64,000 nucleotides of DNA. Source: Pseudomonadota bacterium (lineage in GTDB: Bacteria > Desulfobacterota > Desulfovibrionia > Desulfovibrionales > Desulfomicrobiaceae). The notes beneath the pieces are model-generated. The model did not search any database, was not told where the DNA came from, and saw nothing but the letters and a program-made list of their open reading frames with translations. Positions within the stretch are counted from its first letter, which is position 1. The number at the start of each line of letters is the position of its first letter. The translations under genes and the position numbers were made by a program. The stretch covers positions 1 through 64,000 of the forward strand of contig JAHIQM010000006.1 of NCBI GenBank assembly GCA_018902545.1, read 5' to 3'. Positions 44,617 to 53,463 of the stretch are shown in pieces.

Positions 44617-45996
44617 TTATTTTATCGACACATCCGCGGTTCCAGCCCCCAGGCATTGCGCTGGTTCGATATCGCGCAGCAATCTGGTGTCGGTAGTGGG
44701 GTCGAACGCCTTTCGGAGCGTCTCCAGGCAAGCGGACATGGCCGCAAGCTTGGGGTGGTCATGGGGAAAGCTCGGGTTCGCATGAGCATTGTCGAGGGCA
44801 TCGAGCACGTACCTGACGGTGATGTTGGCGCTGTCGCGGGCTGGCTGCAACTGGGGCGTTTCGTCGCCTTCGGGCTGAACCCGGAGCAGGAGGTGCGCGT
44901 TAACCAGCATATCTATCATTTCGGAGGCTTCACTGCGGGACATGTCAAACTCCGAGGCAATGATTTCTTCGCTTATGCTCGGTTCATCGCGATGAAAGCG
45001 TTGCACGATCTCATGGCAGACGGCCAGCGCCAGGAGCCTGGTTTGAGCCATGCTCCGCTCGCGCCATTTCGGCTCTGCCGCGACGGTGTCTGAATGGGGA
45101 AAGAAGTGGGCGATCTCAGCGCCGAAAAGAACGATATGCCAACTCAGTTGCAGCCAGATCAAAAAGAGGGGCAGGGCCGCGAAGCTGCCGTAAATGGCAT
45201 TGTAGCTGGCCACGTTGATCTGAAAAGCGATGTAGCTGACCTGCAGGAGTTGGTACGCCGATCCGGCCAGGATGCCTGCCAGCAGCGCGCCTCCAACCTG
45301 GACACGGGTATTGGGCATGATCAGGTAGAGCAGGCTGAAAAGGGTCCAGAGCAGCAGGTAGGGGGCGAAGCCCAAACCCAGCGAGACGGCCGGATCAAGC
45401 ACGCCGGGCAAGCCGACTTGAGAGGAAATGGCTCGCACCTGGGATGCGATGAAGACCGTGGCGCTGCCGGACAAGATCAGGAGCATGGGCGCGATGAGCA
45501 TGATGGCCAGGTAGTCGCTCAGCTTGCGCGACATCGAGCGCGAGGGCACAGCCCATATTCGATTGAAATTGTGTTCGATTCTGCCAAGAACCCTGGTCAC
45601 GGACCAGAACAGGACAATGACGCCGATGCCGGCGATGAGCCCGCCCTTGGTGTTGTTAAGCAGGTTGCGGGCGAAGGCGATGACCTGCAGGACCACCTCC
45701 TGTTGCGCGGCAAAATTGCGGAGCAGCTCTTTTTCGAGCAGCTGTTCAAGTCCGAAGCCCTTGGCGACGCCAAAAGCCATGGCCGCGACTGGCACCAGAG
45801 ACAGGAGGGTGTAGAAGGTCAGGGCGGATGCCTGTAGAGAGCCCTGGCGGTTATGAAAATCGCGGGCCGCGAAGATGAGGGTCCGCAGCAGACGGATCAC
45901 GAACCACGGTGCGGGCGTGTTTTCGCGCCGGGCATGGACGATGGACCTCGACACGAAGTCCTCGCCCCTGGCCAAGAGCTTGTTGATGTATTCCAT
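44617..45996 (-). CDS. YihY/BrkB-family membrane protein
   Basis: This 459-residue protein has about six hydrophobic helices in residues 40-300 with the family motif RDFHNRQGSLQASALTFYTL (about 49-68) and LIWLQLSWHIVLFGAEIAHF (about 276-295). A cytoplasmic C-terminal region carries a winged-helix-like MSRSEASEMIDMLVNAHLLL. Function unproven; the family is sometimes called RNase BN-like in error. An AT-rich 225-bp gap with no gene separates it from the regulator. Confidence 0.82.
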   Translation of the reverse strand: MEYINKLLARGEDFVSRSIVHARRENTPAPWFVIRLLRTLIFAARDFHNRQGSLQASALTFYTLLSLVPVAAMAFGVAKGFGLEQLLEKELLRNFAAQQEVVLQVIAFARNLLNNTKGGLIAGIGVIVLFWSVTRVLGRIEHNFNRIWAVPSRSMSRKLSDYLAIMLIAPMLLILSGSATVFIASQVRAISSQVGLPGVLDPAVSLGLGFAPYLLLWTLFSLLYLIMPNTRVQVGGALLAGILAGSAYQLLQVSYIAFQINVASYNAIYGSFAALPLFLIWLQLSWHIVLFGAEIAHFFPHSDTVAAEPKWRERSMAQTRLLALAVCHEIVQRFHRDEPSISEEIIASEFDMSRSEASEMIDMLVNAHLLLRVQPEGDETPQLQPARDSANITVRYVLDALDNAHANPSFPHDHPKLAAMSACLETLRKAFDPTTDTRLLRDIEPAQCLGAGTADVSIK

Positions 45997-46120
45997 GGGT
46001 GCACGTCCGTTTTGTTTTCAGTTTGGCGATTAATACCAATCCTGTGGCCACAACGGGCAGCGGTGTCAACCGGGGAGCGCGTAATGGGGGGGCACAAGGG
46101 ATGATTTCGTCGTTGCACCA

Positions 46121-46156
46121 AAAAAAGCCAAGGCCTTGCGCGGGGCAAGGCCTTGG
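46121..46156 (-). terminator. Rho-independent terminator of hcp
   Basis: CCAAGGCCTTGC and GCAAGGCCTTGG form 12-bp perfect arms. Reading on the minus strand the stem is followed by a run of seven T (TTTTTTT). It lies 25 bp after the hcp stop codon. Confidence 0.88.
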
Positions 46157-46180
46157 TAATGGACGGATGTCGGGCTGAGA

Positions 46181-47788
46181 TCAGCCGAGGATGGCTTTTA
46201 AGTCTTCGTCCGGGGTGGTCAGGGGCCTTATGTCGAAGTTTTCGACCAGCACATTCAGCACCGTCGGAGTGATGAAGGCGGGCAGGGTGGGCCCGAGGCG
46301 GATGCCCTTGATGCCGAGGGACAGGAGCGTCAGCAGGATGGCCACGGCTTTTTGCTCGTACCAGGACAGCACCATGGACAGGGGCAGGTCGTTCACGCCG
46401 CAATTGAAGGCACCGGCCAGGGCCGAGGCGATCTGGATGGCGGAGTAGGCGTCGTTGCACTGCCCGATGTCCAGCAGGCGCGGGATGCCGCCGATGTCGC
46501 CCAGCTTCTTGTCGAAGAAGCGGAACTTGCCGCAGGCCAGGGTCAGCACGATGCAGTCGGTGGGAACTTTCTCCACGAATTCGGTGTAGTAGTTGCGGCC
46601 GGGCTTGGCTCCGTCGCAACCTGCGACCAGGAAGAAGTGACGGATGTCACCGCTCTTGACCGCCGCGATGACCTTGTCGGCAACGCCAAGCACAGCGTTG
46701 CGGGCGAACCCGGTCAGCACGGAACCCTTGTCCTCGTCGGCCGTAAAACCGGGCATTTCAAGAGCCTTTGCGATGACCTGGGAAAAATCCTTGCCCACAT
46801 GAGTTACGCCGGGCCAGCCGACAAGGCCAGTGGTGTAGATGTTGCCATGGTAGGACTCGACCGGCTTCTGGATGCAGTTGGTGGTCATCAGGATCGCGCC
46901 GGGGAATTCGGCGAATTCCTCCTGCTGGTTCTGCCAGGCCGTGCCGTAGTGGCCGTGGAAGTGCGGGTGTTTTTTGAGCTCCGGATAGCCGTGGCAGGGC
47001 AGCATCTCGCCGTGGGTGTAGATGTGTATGCCCTTGCCCGCAGTCTGCTCCAGCAGCAGGGCCAAGTCTTTCAAGTCGTGGCCGGAAACGAGGATGGCCT
47101 TGCCTTTCTTGGGTCCGAGCGGAACTTCCGTGGGCACGGGGTGGCCATAGGTGCCGGTATTGCCGCCGTCGAGGAGCTCCATGGCTTTGAGGTTGATCTG
47201 CCCGCACTCCATGCACAGCGCGACCAGTTCGTCCACGCCGAGGTTTTCGAGGCTCTTGACCAGGGCGCGCTGCACGAATTCGTACACGCTCTCGTCCTCA
47301 TGGCCGAGAATGGCGGCGTGATCGGCGTAGGCGGCGACGCCTTTGAGCCCATAGATGAGAATCTGCTTGAGGGAACGCAGGTCCTCGTGAGCTTCCAGGG
47401 CCTCGGAGATGCCGTGCTGTTCGCCCTGGGCGACCAGGCCTTCCAGGGTCTCGGCCGGGGTGAAGGTGGCGGCGGGGGAGTCCACGCTGACGCCGGTCCG
47501 GACTTTGAGAGCCTCGCGGTGGCCCACGGCGTCATTGATGAGCGTCTGAAATCTGGCCGGGTCGAAGTCCACGTTGGTCAGGGTCGAGAAGACGCCTTCG
47601 TTGATGAAGCGGTTCACGGCTGGGTCGGACACGCCCTTGGCCCGGGCCTGTGTCGTGATCTGGGAGAGTCCCTGAAGAGCGTAGATAAGAAGATCCTGCA
47701 GGGCCGCGACGTCGGGCTGCTTGCCGCAAACGCCGATCTTGGTGCAGCCGGTTCCTTTGGCTGTCTGTTCACACTGGTTGCAAAACAT
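46181..47788 (-). CDS. hcp: Hybrid cluster protein (hydroxylamine/NO-related reductase), class I
   Basis: This 535-residue protein begins MFCNQCEQTAKGTGCTKIGV. The Cys at 3, 6, 15 and 21 hold a [4Fe-4S] cluster as in Desulfovibrio Hcp (C-x2-C-x8-C-x5-C). Later conserved pieces include THGEMLPCHGYPELKK and CDGAKPGRNYYTEF, near hybrid-cluster ligands. It reduces hydroxylamine in vitro and probably detoxifies or signals nitric oxide. It faces the divergent oxidoreductase pair at 47992-49570 across a region with an FNR-like site. Confidence 0.94.
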   Translation of the reverse strand: MFCNQCEQTAKGTGCTKIGVCGKQPDVAALQDLLIYALQGLSQITTQARAKGVSDPAVNRFINEGVFSTLTNVDFDPARFQTLINDAVGHREALKVRTGVSVDSPAATFTPAETLEGLVAQGEQHGISEALEAHEDLRSLKQILIYGLKGVAAYADHAAILGHEDESVYEFVQRALVKSLENLGVDELVALCMECGQINLKAMELLDGGNTGTYGHPVPTEVPLGPKKGKAILVSGHDLKDLALLLEQTAGKGIHIYTHGEMLPCHGYPELKKHPHFHGHYGTAWQNQQEEFAEFPGAILMTTNCIQKPVESYHGNIYTTGLVGWPGVTHVGKDFSQVIAKALEMPGFTADEDKGSVLTGFARNAVLGVADKVIAAVKSGDIRHFFLVAGCDGAKPGRNYYTEFVEKVPTDCIVLTLACGKFRFFDKKLGDIGGIPRLLDIGQCNDAYSAIQIASALAGAFNCGVNDLPLSMVLSWYEQKAVAILLTLLSLGIKGIRLGPTLPAFITPTVLNVLVENFDIRPLTTPDEDLKAILG

Positions 47789-47857
47789 GTTGGCTCCATG
47801 GTTGGGGTGATGTTGTTTCCGTTGAGAAGGGGTTTATGCTTCGGCGCGAATGCGGGC

Positions 47858-47873
47858 TTTGATCCAGATCAAA
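47858..47873. promoter_or_regulatory. FNR/HcpR-type operator between hcp and the divergent oxidoreductase
   Basis: TTTGATCCAGATCAAA is a perfect palindrome with 6-bp arms and a 4-bp centre. It contains TTGATNNNNATCAA, the FNR consensus. It lies 70 bp upstream of the hcp start and about 120 bp upstream of the divergent gene at 47992. HcpR, a CRP/FNR-type regulator, controls hcp in sulfate reducers; which protein binds here is inference. Confidence 0.7.
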
Positions 47874-47991
47874 AAACACGAGTTTTCATGAGCCATCGGG
47901 CGCGGCCTTTGTGAATGATTGCTCTTTCTTGACAAAGACGGGCAGCCGGAACAGACGATGCGCATACGCTCGTAACGATAATGGAGTGCCC

Positions 47992-49068
47992 ATGGACCCG
48001 ATGAATTTCAATTTTCTGTGTTCCGAACCGGCCGCGCCCAATGGTCGCAGCGTCGGGATCATCGGCGCGGGCCCCTCGGGGCTGGCCGCCACGGGTTACC
48101 TGTCTTGCCTCGGCTATCAGGTGGAGGTCTACGACAAGCTGCCCAAGCCGGGCGGGCTCATGCTTTTCGGCATTCCGGGGCATCGCATCCCCAAGGAGCG
48201 CATTGACCTGGGCGCACGCAAACTGGAACGCAAGGGCGGGGTCATCTTTCACACCCACACCAAGATCTGTTGCAGCGGTCCCCTGCATGACGAGGAGGGT
48301 GATCATTTCTGCCGCGAGATTCTGGGTTTTGGCGACATGGTCAAGAAGCACGACGCCATCATGATCTGCACCGGTTCGTGGAGGTCGCGCAAGCTGGGCA
48401 TCCCCGGCGAGAACCTGTCCGGGGTCTTTTCGGGCCTGGAATTTCTTTTTCCCATCCGTGCCGTCAAATACAGCGCGCCCAACGTCAAGCTGCCCGACGT
48501 CGCGGGAAAGACCTTGGCTGTCATCGGTGCGGGGCATTCGGCCGTGGACGTGGCCCACAGCGCGGTTCATCTCGGCGCGGCCAAGGTATATCTCATTTAT
48601 CGGCGCACGAGTCGTGAAGCGCCGTGCGGAGCTTTCGAGATCGAGCAGCTGCGCCAGATGGGCGTAGAGTGGCTGGATCGCACCACGCCGCTTCAGGTCC
48701 TGGGCGGCAGCAAGGTCGAGGGCCTGGAGATTTCCAGGCCCGGTCAGAATGAGGCGGAGGTCTCGGTCCTGCCCGTGGATCTTGTGGTCACCGCCATCGG
48801 CGAGACGGCCACCCCGCCGTTCGCCAAGGAGCTGGGCCTTGAGAACGTGCGCAAAGGCGAAGTGCGCTGGCTGCACATGACGGCCATCGAAAACGTGTTC
48901 GTGGCCGGCGACGCCCTAAGCGGCCCGAGCAAGATCGGCAAGGCGGTCTACAGCGGCCTGCGCGCGGCCCGTTCCCTGGCCAACTGGCTGGATTTGAAGG
49001 CCCAGGACAGGCTCGATGCCTACGATTATAACGATCTTGTGACCAACGAAGCGGGATTCAGGAGCTGA
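47992..49068 (+). CDS. FAD/NAD(P)-binding oxidoreductase, GltD/NfnB-like, Hcp-linked
   Basis: This 358-residue protein has VGIIGAGPSGLAATGYLS at the N-terminus (FAD), then PGGLMLFGIPGHRIPK. A second dinucleotide site AVIGAGHSAVDVAHSAVHLG is near 180, and VFVAGDALSG ends the fold. It resembles the small subunit of glutamate synthase or NfnB without the N-terminal iron-sulfur domain. The ATG at 47992 follows GGAG; an upstream in-frame start at 47911 is unlikely. It is divergent from hcp and followed by a ferredoxin after 1 bp, so both probably supply electrons to Hcp. Confidence 0.85.
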   Translation: MDPMNFNFLCSEPAAPNGRSVGIIGAGPSGLAATGYLSCLGYQVEVYDKLPKPGGLMLFGIPGHRIPKERIDLGARKLERKGGVIFHTHTKICCSGPLHDEEGDHFCREILGFGDMVKKHDAIMICTGSWRSRKLGIPGENLSGVFSGLEFLFPIRAVKYSAPNVKLPDVAGKTLAVIGAGHSAVDVAHSAVHLGAAKVYLIYRRTSREAPCGAFEIEQLRQMGVEWLDRTTPLQVLGGSKVEGLEISRPGQNEAEVSVLPVDLVVTAIGETATPPFAKELGLENVRKGEVRWLHMTAIENVFVAGDALSGPSKIGKAVYSGLRAARSLANWLDLKAQDRLDAYDYNDLVTNEAGFRS

Positions 49069-49069
49069 C

Positions 49070-49570
49070 ATGAGCGGGCAGAAGACACTTTATATCGACT
49101 ACAGCCTGTGCATCGGCTGCGAAACCTGTGAATATGTGTGCCGCTTTACCAACGACACCTCGCGCATTCACATGACCCGCACCATCGACGGGGTCATGGT
49201 ACCGCTGTATTGCCAGCACTGCGAAAATCCCAAGTGCGCCAACGCCTGTCCGCGCGGGGCGCTGAAGAGGGACAAGGATGGCGCGCTCATCCTGCAATCC
49301 ATGCTTTGCCGGGGCTGCCAGACCAAAAACTGCATCCTGGCCTGTCCGCACAGCGCCATGTTCGAGACCGATCGCGGGGTCATGGTTGCCAAGTGCGACA
49401 TGTGCGCCCAGCGCCGTCAGGTCGGTATGGGTCCGGCCTGCGTGGAAATGTGCCCCTGCGCGGCCATCCGCTACGTGGATCGCGACGAAATCTCCGCCCT
49501 GGAAACGGAAAAGTCCAAGCTGGCCCATCAGAAGGTGCTTGATCACCTGAAGCTGCCGGGAAAAGATTAA
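49070..49570 (+). CDS. Four-cluster ferredoxin, HycB/DmsB type
   Basis: This 166-residue protein has four cysteine groups: CIGCETCEYVC (about 11-21), CQHCENPKCANAC (about 49-61), CRGCQTKNCILAC (about 81-93) and CDMCAQRR with CVEMCPC (about 110-131). These fit four [4Fe-4S] clusters. It begins 1 bp after the oxidoreductase stop and is in the same transcript. It would carry electrons between that flavoprotein and Hcp. No signal peptide, so cytoplasmic. Confidence 0.88.
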   Translation: MSGQKTLYIDYSLCIGCETCEYVCRFTNDTSRIHMTRTIDGVMVPLYCQHCENPKCANACPRGALKRDKDGALILQSMLCRGCQTKNCILACPHSAMFETDRGVMVAKCDMCAQRRQVGMGPACVEMCPCAAIRYVDRDEISALETEKSKLAHQKVLDHLKLPGKD

Positions 49571-49663
49571 CGGCCCCTGCCTTGGCATGAACCGTAAGAC
49601 CCCATTTCAAGAAAATTTGGGGCCGATGCGGACGAAGATAGGTGATAGCTTTTTTTCCGCAGC

Positions 49664-50719
49664 TCAGTCCTTCATTCCTTTTTTCACTGACTTTACGAGC
49701 CGCCCAAAGGACTTGTCTTTTTTTCGTTTGTCCAGCGACGACATCTCAAAATATTCCGATTCCTTCCTGAGTTTGACGTAATTGGCGTAGCGCTCTTCCT
49801 GCAGCTCTCCGCGCTGGATGGCGGCACGGACGGCGCAGCCGGGCTCGTGCCGGTGCGTGCAGTCGGCGTACCGGCAGGCAGTGGCCAGGGCGGTCATCTC
49901 TGCAAAACCCATGTCGATGCCGTCTGCGGCCCCGAGGACGCCAAGCTCCCGCATGCCGGGCGTGTCGATGAGCATGGCGCCGGATTCAAGCTGGATGAGC
50001 TGGCGGCGGGTCGTCGTGTGGGTGCCTTCGCCCGTGGCACTGACGGTCCGGGTTGCGTAGGCGTCCAGACCCACGAGGCGGTTGACCAGCGTCGTCTTGC
50101 CAACGCCCGAGGAGCCGAGCAGACAGCAGGTTTTTCCCGGGGCAAGGGCGCCTCGGAGTTCGCCAAGTCCGGTGCCGGTTACGCTGCTCAGGGCGATGAT
50201 GCGGGCCGTGGTCACGGAGGCGATGATCCCAAGCCTGTGTTTGAGTTCCTCCTCGGTCAGCAGGTCCGTTTTGGTCAAAAGGATAACCGGTTCCACTTGC
50301 CCGTCCGCGGCCATGATCAGGTACCGCTCCAGCCGGTTGGGATTGAAATCGAAATGGCCTGACTGGACAATGAAGGCGATGTCGACGTTGGCGGCGATCA
50401 TCTGCTGATCTACTGTGCCGCCTGCGGCTCTGCGCCGCAGGTAGGTCTTGCGTGGAAAAACCTGGTGAATGATGGCGGCCCTGCCATTGTCGTAATATTG
50501 CGCCGTGACCCAGTCCCCGACGCTTGGCAGATCCGTCGTCCGGTCGCTCTGGTACGACAGCTTGCCGGATAGCTCCGCCGGTACTTCGCCCGATTCGTTT
50601 CTGAGGCAGTACGAGCCGCGATCGACCGCGCAGACGCGGGCGATGGCACAGCCCTCGGGCTGTGATTCAGGGGCATGGGCCGTAAACCATGGGTCGAAGC
50701 CGAGGTCATGGAGTGTCAT
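49664..50719 (-). CDS. rsgA: Ribosome small-subunit-dependent GTPase A
   Basis: This 351-residue circularly permuted GTPase has an OB fold at the N-terminus (SVGDWVTAQY), then TKTDLL (G4), GSSGVGKTTLVNRLVG (G1) and DTPGMRELG (G3) in the permuted order. The C-terminal zinc knuckle C-x4-C-x-H-x5-C is visible (CRYADCTHRHEPGC). It checks late 30S assembly. Single-gene unit on the minus strand. Confidence 0.94.
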   Translation of the reverse strand: MTLHDLGFDPWFTAHAPESQPEGCAIARVCAVDRGSYCLRNESGEVPAELSGKLSYQSDRTTDLPSVGDWVTAQYYDNGRAAIIHQVFPRKTYLRRRAAGGTVDQQMIAANVDIAFIVQSGHFDFNPNRLERYLIMAADGQVEPVILLTKTDLLTEEELKHRLGIIASVTTARIIALSSVTGTGLGELRGALAPGKTCCLLGSSGVGKTTLVNRLVGLDAYATRTVSATGEGTHTTTRRQLIQLESGAMLIDTPGMRELGVLGAADGIDMGFAEMTALATACRYADCTHRHEPGCAVRAAIQRGELQEERYANYVKLRKESEYFEMSSLDKRKKDKSFGRLVKSVKKGMKD

Positions 50720-50832
50720 GGTCTTTTCAAAGGTTCAGGTTGATGGAAGGGTGGGCCGCTCCGGCTTTCTGGCCGGAAATAATCCTGTCCGGGGACATGA
50801 CGCAAGAGATGGGGGCCGGGATGAACGGATTG

Positions 50833-50866
50833 AAGGGGCGCGGCCGAAGAGTCGGTCGCGCCCCTT
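50833..50866 (-). terminator. Stem-loop after the SPFH gene
   Basis: AAGGGGCGCG and CGCGCCCCTT pair over 10 bp. On the minus strand it lies just downstream of the SPFH stop at 50895. The T-run is short, so efficiency is uncertain. Confidence 0.6.
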
Positions 50867-50894
50867 GAAGTGGTGTAAGGCGGGGTCGTCTGCG

Positions 50895-51755
50895 TTATTT
50901 GCCGAGCGTGCCCATGATGCCGCGCACTGCCGCAGGCAGGTCGGCGGGCAGAACGATGACCTTGGAGTTGTTGTTCTCGGCCATCTTGCGCATGGCGTCC
51001 ACGTAGCGCTGGCCCAGCAGGAAGACCAGCGGCAGTTCGCCGCCCTTGGTTGCCTCGGCAACCTTGGCGATGGCCTCCCGGTCCGCTTCGGCCAGCACGA
51101 CCTTGGCCTCGGCATCGCGGCGGGATGCTTCCAGGCGGCCGTCGGCCTGCAGGATGGCCGCCGATTTGTCGCCCTCGGCCCTGGTGACCGTGGCGCGTCT
51201 GGCGCGCTCGGCCGCGGCCTGTTCTTCCATGGCGTGCTGCATGGTGTCGGAGGGGTTGATGTCCTGGATTTCCACGGTCTTGAGCGTGATGCCCCAGTCC
51301 GAGATGTCATCGGAAATGGTTTCTTTGAGTCTGGCCTTGATCCTGTCGCGGGAGGACAGGGCATCGTCGAGGTCCATTTCGCCGACAATGGATCTGAGCG
51401 AGGTCTGCACCAGGGTCTGGATGGCCATGCGGTAGTCTTCCACCCCGTACACCGCTTTTTCCGGGGACACGATGTTGATGTAGGCCACTGCGTTGGTGAT
51501 GATGACCGCGTTGTCGCGGGTGATGACCTCCTGGGAGGGGATGTCCATGACGATGTCCTTTGTCGTCACCTTGTAGGCCACGGTGTCCATGTACGGAATG
51601 ATGATGTTCAGACCCGGGCCCAGTGTGCTGTGGTACTTGCCCAGGCGCTGAACCACGAACTTGAAGCCCTGGGGCACGATGCGCACGCCCATGCTGATGG
51701 TGATGATGACCAAGAGAAGCAGAAAAATGACTACGGTTAGCCCTGGACTGAACAT
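50895..51755 (-). CDS. SPFH/band-7 (stomatin-like) membrane protein
   Basis: This 286-residue protein has one N-terminal helix (LTVVIFLLLLVIITISMGV) followed by the SPFH domain (VPQGFKFVVQRLGKYHSTLG, YRMAIQTLVQTSLRSIVGEM). A coiled coil of Ala/Glu repeats at about 165-230 and a C-terminal segment complete the QmcA/stomatin pattern. These form membrane scaffolds, usually with NfeD; the nfeD-like gene is directly upstream, 9 bp away. Confidence 0.9.
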   Translation of the reverse strand: MFSPGLTVVIFLLLLVIITISMGVRIVPQGFKFVVQRLGKYHSTLGPGLNIIIPYMDTVAYKVTTKDIVMDIPSQEVITRDNAVIITNAVAYINIVSPEKAVYGVEDYRMAIQTLVQTSLRSIVGEMDLDDALSSRDRIKARLKETISDDISDWGITLKTVEIQDINPSDTMQHAMEEQAAAERARRATVTRAEGDKSAAILQADGRLEASRRDAEAKVVLAEADREAIAKVAEATKGGELPLVFLLGQRYVDAMRKMAENNNSKVIVLPADLPAAVRGIMGTLGK

Positions 51756-51764
51756 GATGATCTC

Positions 51765-52229
51765 CTAGAGGGATTGTTTGGTGTTTTTCGGGGCGACCAC
51801 AAGTGTGTTGCCCGACACGTCGCGAATCTGGACCCGGTCACCCAGTTGTACCGGTTCGTCACAGATAAAGGACCACTCGTCGGATCCGAGCAGAGGTTTG
51901 GAGAAGCGCACGACGCCGCGCCGGTCGCCCTCGGGTGTGCTGATGACCTGGCCGGTTTCGCCCAGGAGCGCCTCGCGGGACATGCCGGCGCGGGTCTTGT
52001 CGACCATGCGCGGTTTCATGACCAGAAACCAGAACGTGGTCAAAAGTGCGGAGAATGTGCCCCAGAGCAACAATTGCATGGTCAGGCTCACGTCCGGGGC
52101 AAACCAGAGCAGACCGCCCACGGCCAGCGCGCCCAGTCCGAACCAGAAAATGGTGAAGCTCGGGATGAAGAGCTCGGCGATGATGAGAATCATGCCGAAG
52201 ACAAGCCAATGCCAGTACTGAAGGTCCAT
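51765..52229 (-). CDS. NfeD-family membrane protein
   Basis: This 154-residue protein has three or four helices in the first 85 residues (YWHWLVFGMILIIAELFIPS, TIFWFGLGALAVGGLLWFA, TMQLLLWGTFSALLTTFWFL) and a C-terminal OB-fold soluble part. This is the short NfeD1b type that partners with SPFH proteins. It is the first of the two-gene operon, ending 9 bp before the SPFH start. Confidence 0.88.
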   Translation of the reverse strand: MDLQYWHWLVFGMILIIAELFIPSFTIFWFGLGALAVGGLLWFAPDVSLTMQLLLWGTFSALLTTFWFLVMKPRMVDKTRAGMSREALLGETGQVISTPEGDRRGVVRFSKPLLGSDEWSFICDEPVQLGDRVQIRDVSGNTLVVAPKNTKQSL

Positions 52230-52500
52230 GAATGTGCTCCCGATGGTGATTCGTATCCGCCAGATCGAATGCTAGCAGGGTCGAGTTCGCAAATCCAGCG
52301 TCATATTATCCGAACGCCACGTTTAGCGGCCAGTCAAGGGCCGGGCGGCCGAAAGGGCTCCGCCGCATATTGACAACTTCCACTCTTTTCGCATAGCCGT
52401 TTCGCAGCTTATCGAATGTGTTCCCTCAGCGGAACGGATTGTTCGGTATTGCAGTATTTTCAGTCGTTCAGCGCATCTTCATCGTCAACCGGAATCATCC

Positions 52501-53268
52501 ATGGCAGGCAAGGACAACAGTTCCGAGACATTGGCCAAAGGCCTCTTCATTCTGGATATTTTCGGCGATGACGACGTCGGCTATACGCTCGCCCAGATTT
52601 CCCGCCGTACGGGCATCAACAAGACTTCCATATACAGGTACGTCAACACCTTCTGCGACCTCGGCTTTTTAAAGCGCGACGATCGCACCGGCCTCTACCG
52701 GCTCGGTGTGCGCATGCTGGCCCTGGCCAACGCCATGCTCGAAAAAAGCGAGCTGGAGCGGGCCGTCAAGATTCAGGTCGATGCGGCCCATGAACGCCAT
52801 GGGGTGCATATCGACGTGGGCCTCTTGTCAGGGGACTCCATCTACCTGATCTACCGCCGCGAATCCCAGGACACCAAGGCGTTCCGTTCATTCAGTTACG
52901 GTTCCGAGCCCTATTACCTGGCCGCAGGCAAGGCGGCCATGGCCTACATGGCCGACGAGGAACTCCGCGCCCTTGTCTCGCGCCTGGATCTGACTCCCAA
53001 GACCGACAAGACCATCGTTTCCGAGGCGGATCTGCTGGATGATCTGCGGCAGTCCGTGCAGCGCGGCTATGCCCGCAACCGGGAGGAATTCGTGCCGGGG
53101 CTCATCGCCATTGGCGCCCCGCTCTACAGCCTGCGCACGGGAAAGGTTGTGGGCGGGGTGAGCTTTGATTCCTCCACCGATCGCTTCTCCATGGAGGAAT
53201 TCGAGCAGCGTTTCGCGGGCTATCTGGTGGAGTTGGCGAAGAAAATTTCCGCAGTGGTATCCTGGTAA
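52501..53268 (+). CDS. IclR-family transcriptional regulator
   Basis: This 255-residue protein has an N-terminal winged helix (TLAQISRRTGINKTSIYRYV, about 26-45) and an IclR effector domain (about 80-250, with SFSYGSEPYYLAAGKAAMAY and ARNREEFVPGLIAIGAPLY). It sits 195 bp upstream of livJ on the same strand and may control amino-acid uptake. The effector is unknown. A 270-bp gap before it holds no gene that I recognise. Confidence 0.9.
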   Translation: MAGKDNSSETLAKGLFILDIFGDDDVGYTLAQISRRTGINKTSIYRYVNTFCDLGFLKRDDRTGLYRLGVRMLALANAMLEKSELERAVKIQVDAAHERHGVHIDVGLLSGDSIYLIYRRESQDTKAFRSFSYGSEPYYLAAGKAAMAYMADEELRALVSRLDLTPKTDKTIVSEADLLDDLRQSVQRGYARNREEFVPGLIAIGAPLYSLRTGKVVGGVSFDSSTDRFSMEEFEQRFAGYLVELAKKISAVVSW

Positions 53269-53463
53269 ATCTTGGAGTATCATTGCAGCGGAACCTTTGC
53301 GGGTTCCATTTTGGACGAGGAAAAAGGGAAGCCGGAGGCGTTGGGTTTCCGGCTTCATGGCAGGCTTTCGGCACTGTCCGAAGCCAAACGGCTGCCGGTG
53401 TGCGTGGTGCGCAGGGCGCGGCGTGCTCGCCGGAATTCAACGTTCACCCTGGAGGAGTTTTTG

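Noticed and set aside
53272-53463. Extended N-terminus of the branched-chain amino-acid binding protein
   Set aside because: The extra residues are basic and not signal-like, whereas the ATG at 53464 gives a proper signal peptide and has GGAGGAG upstream.
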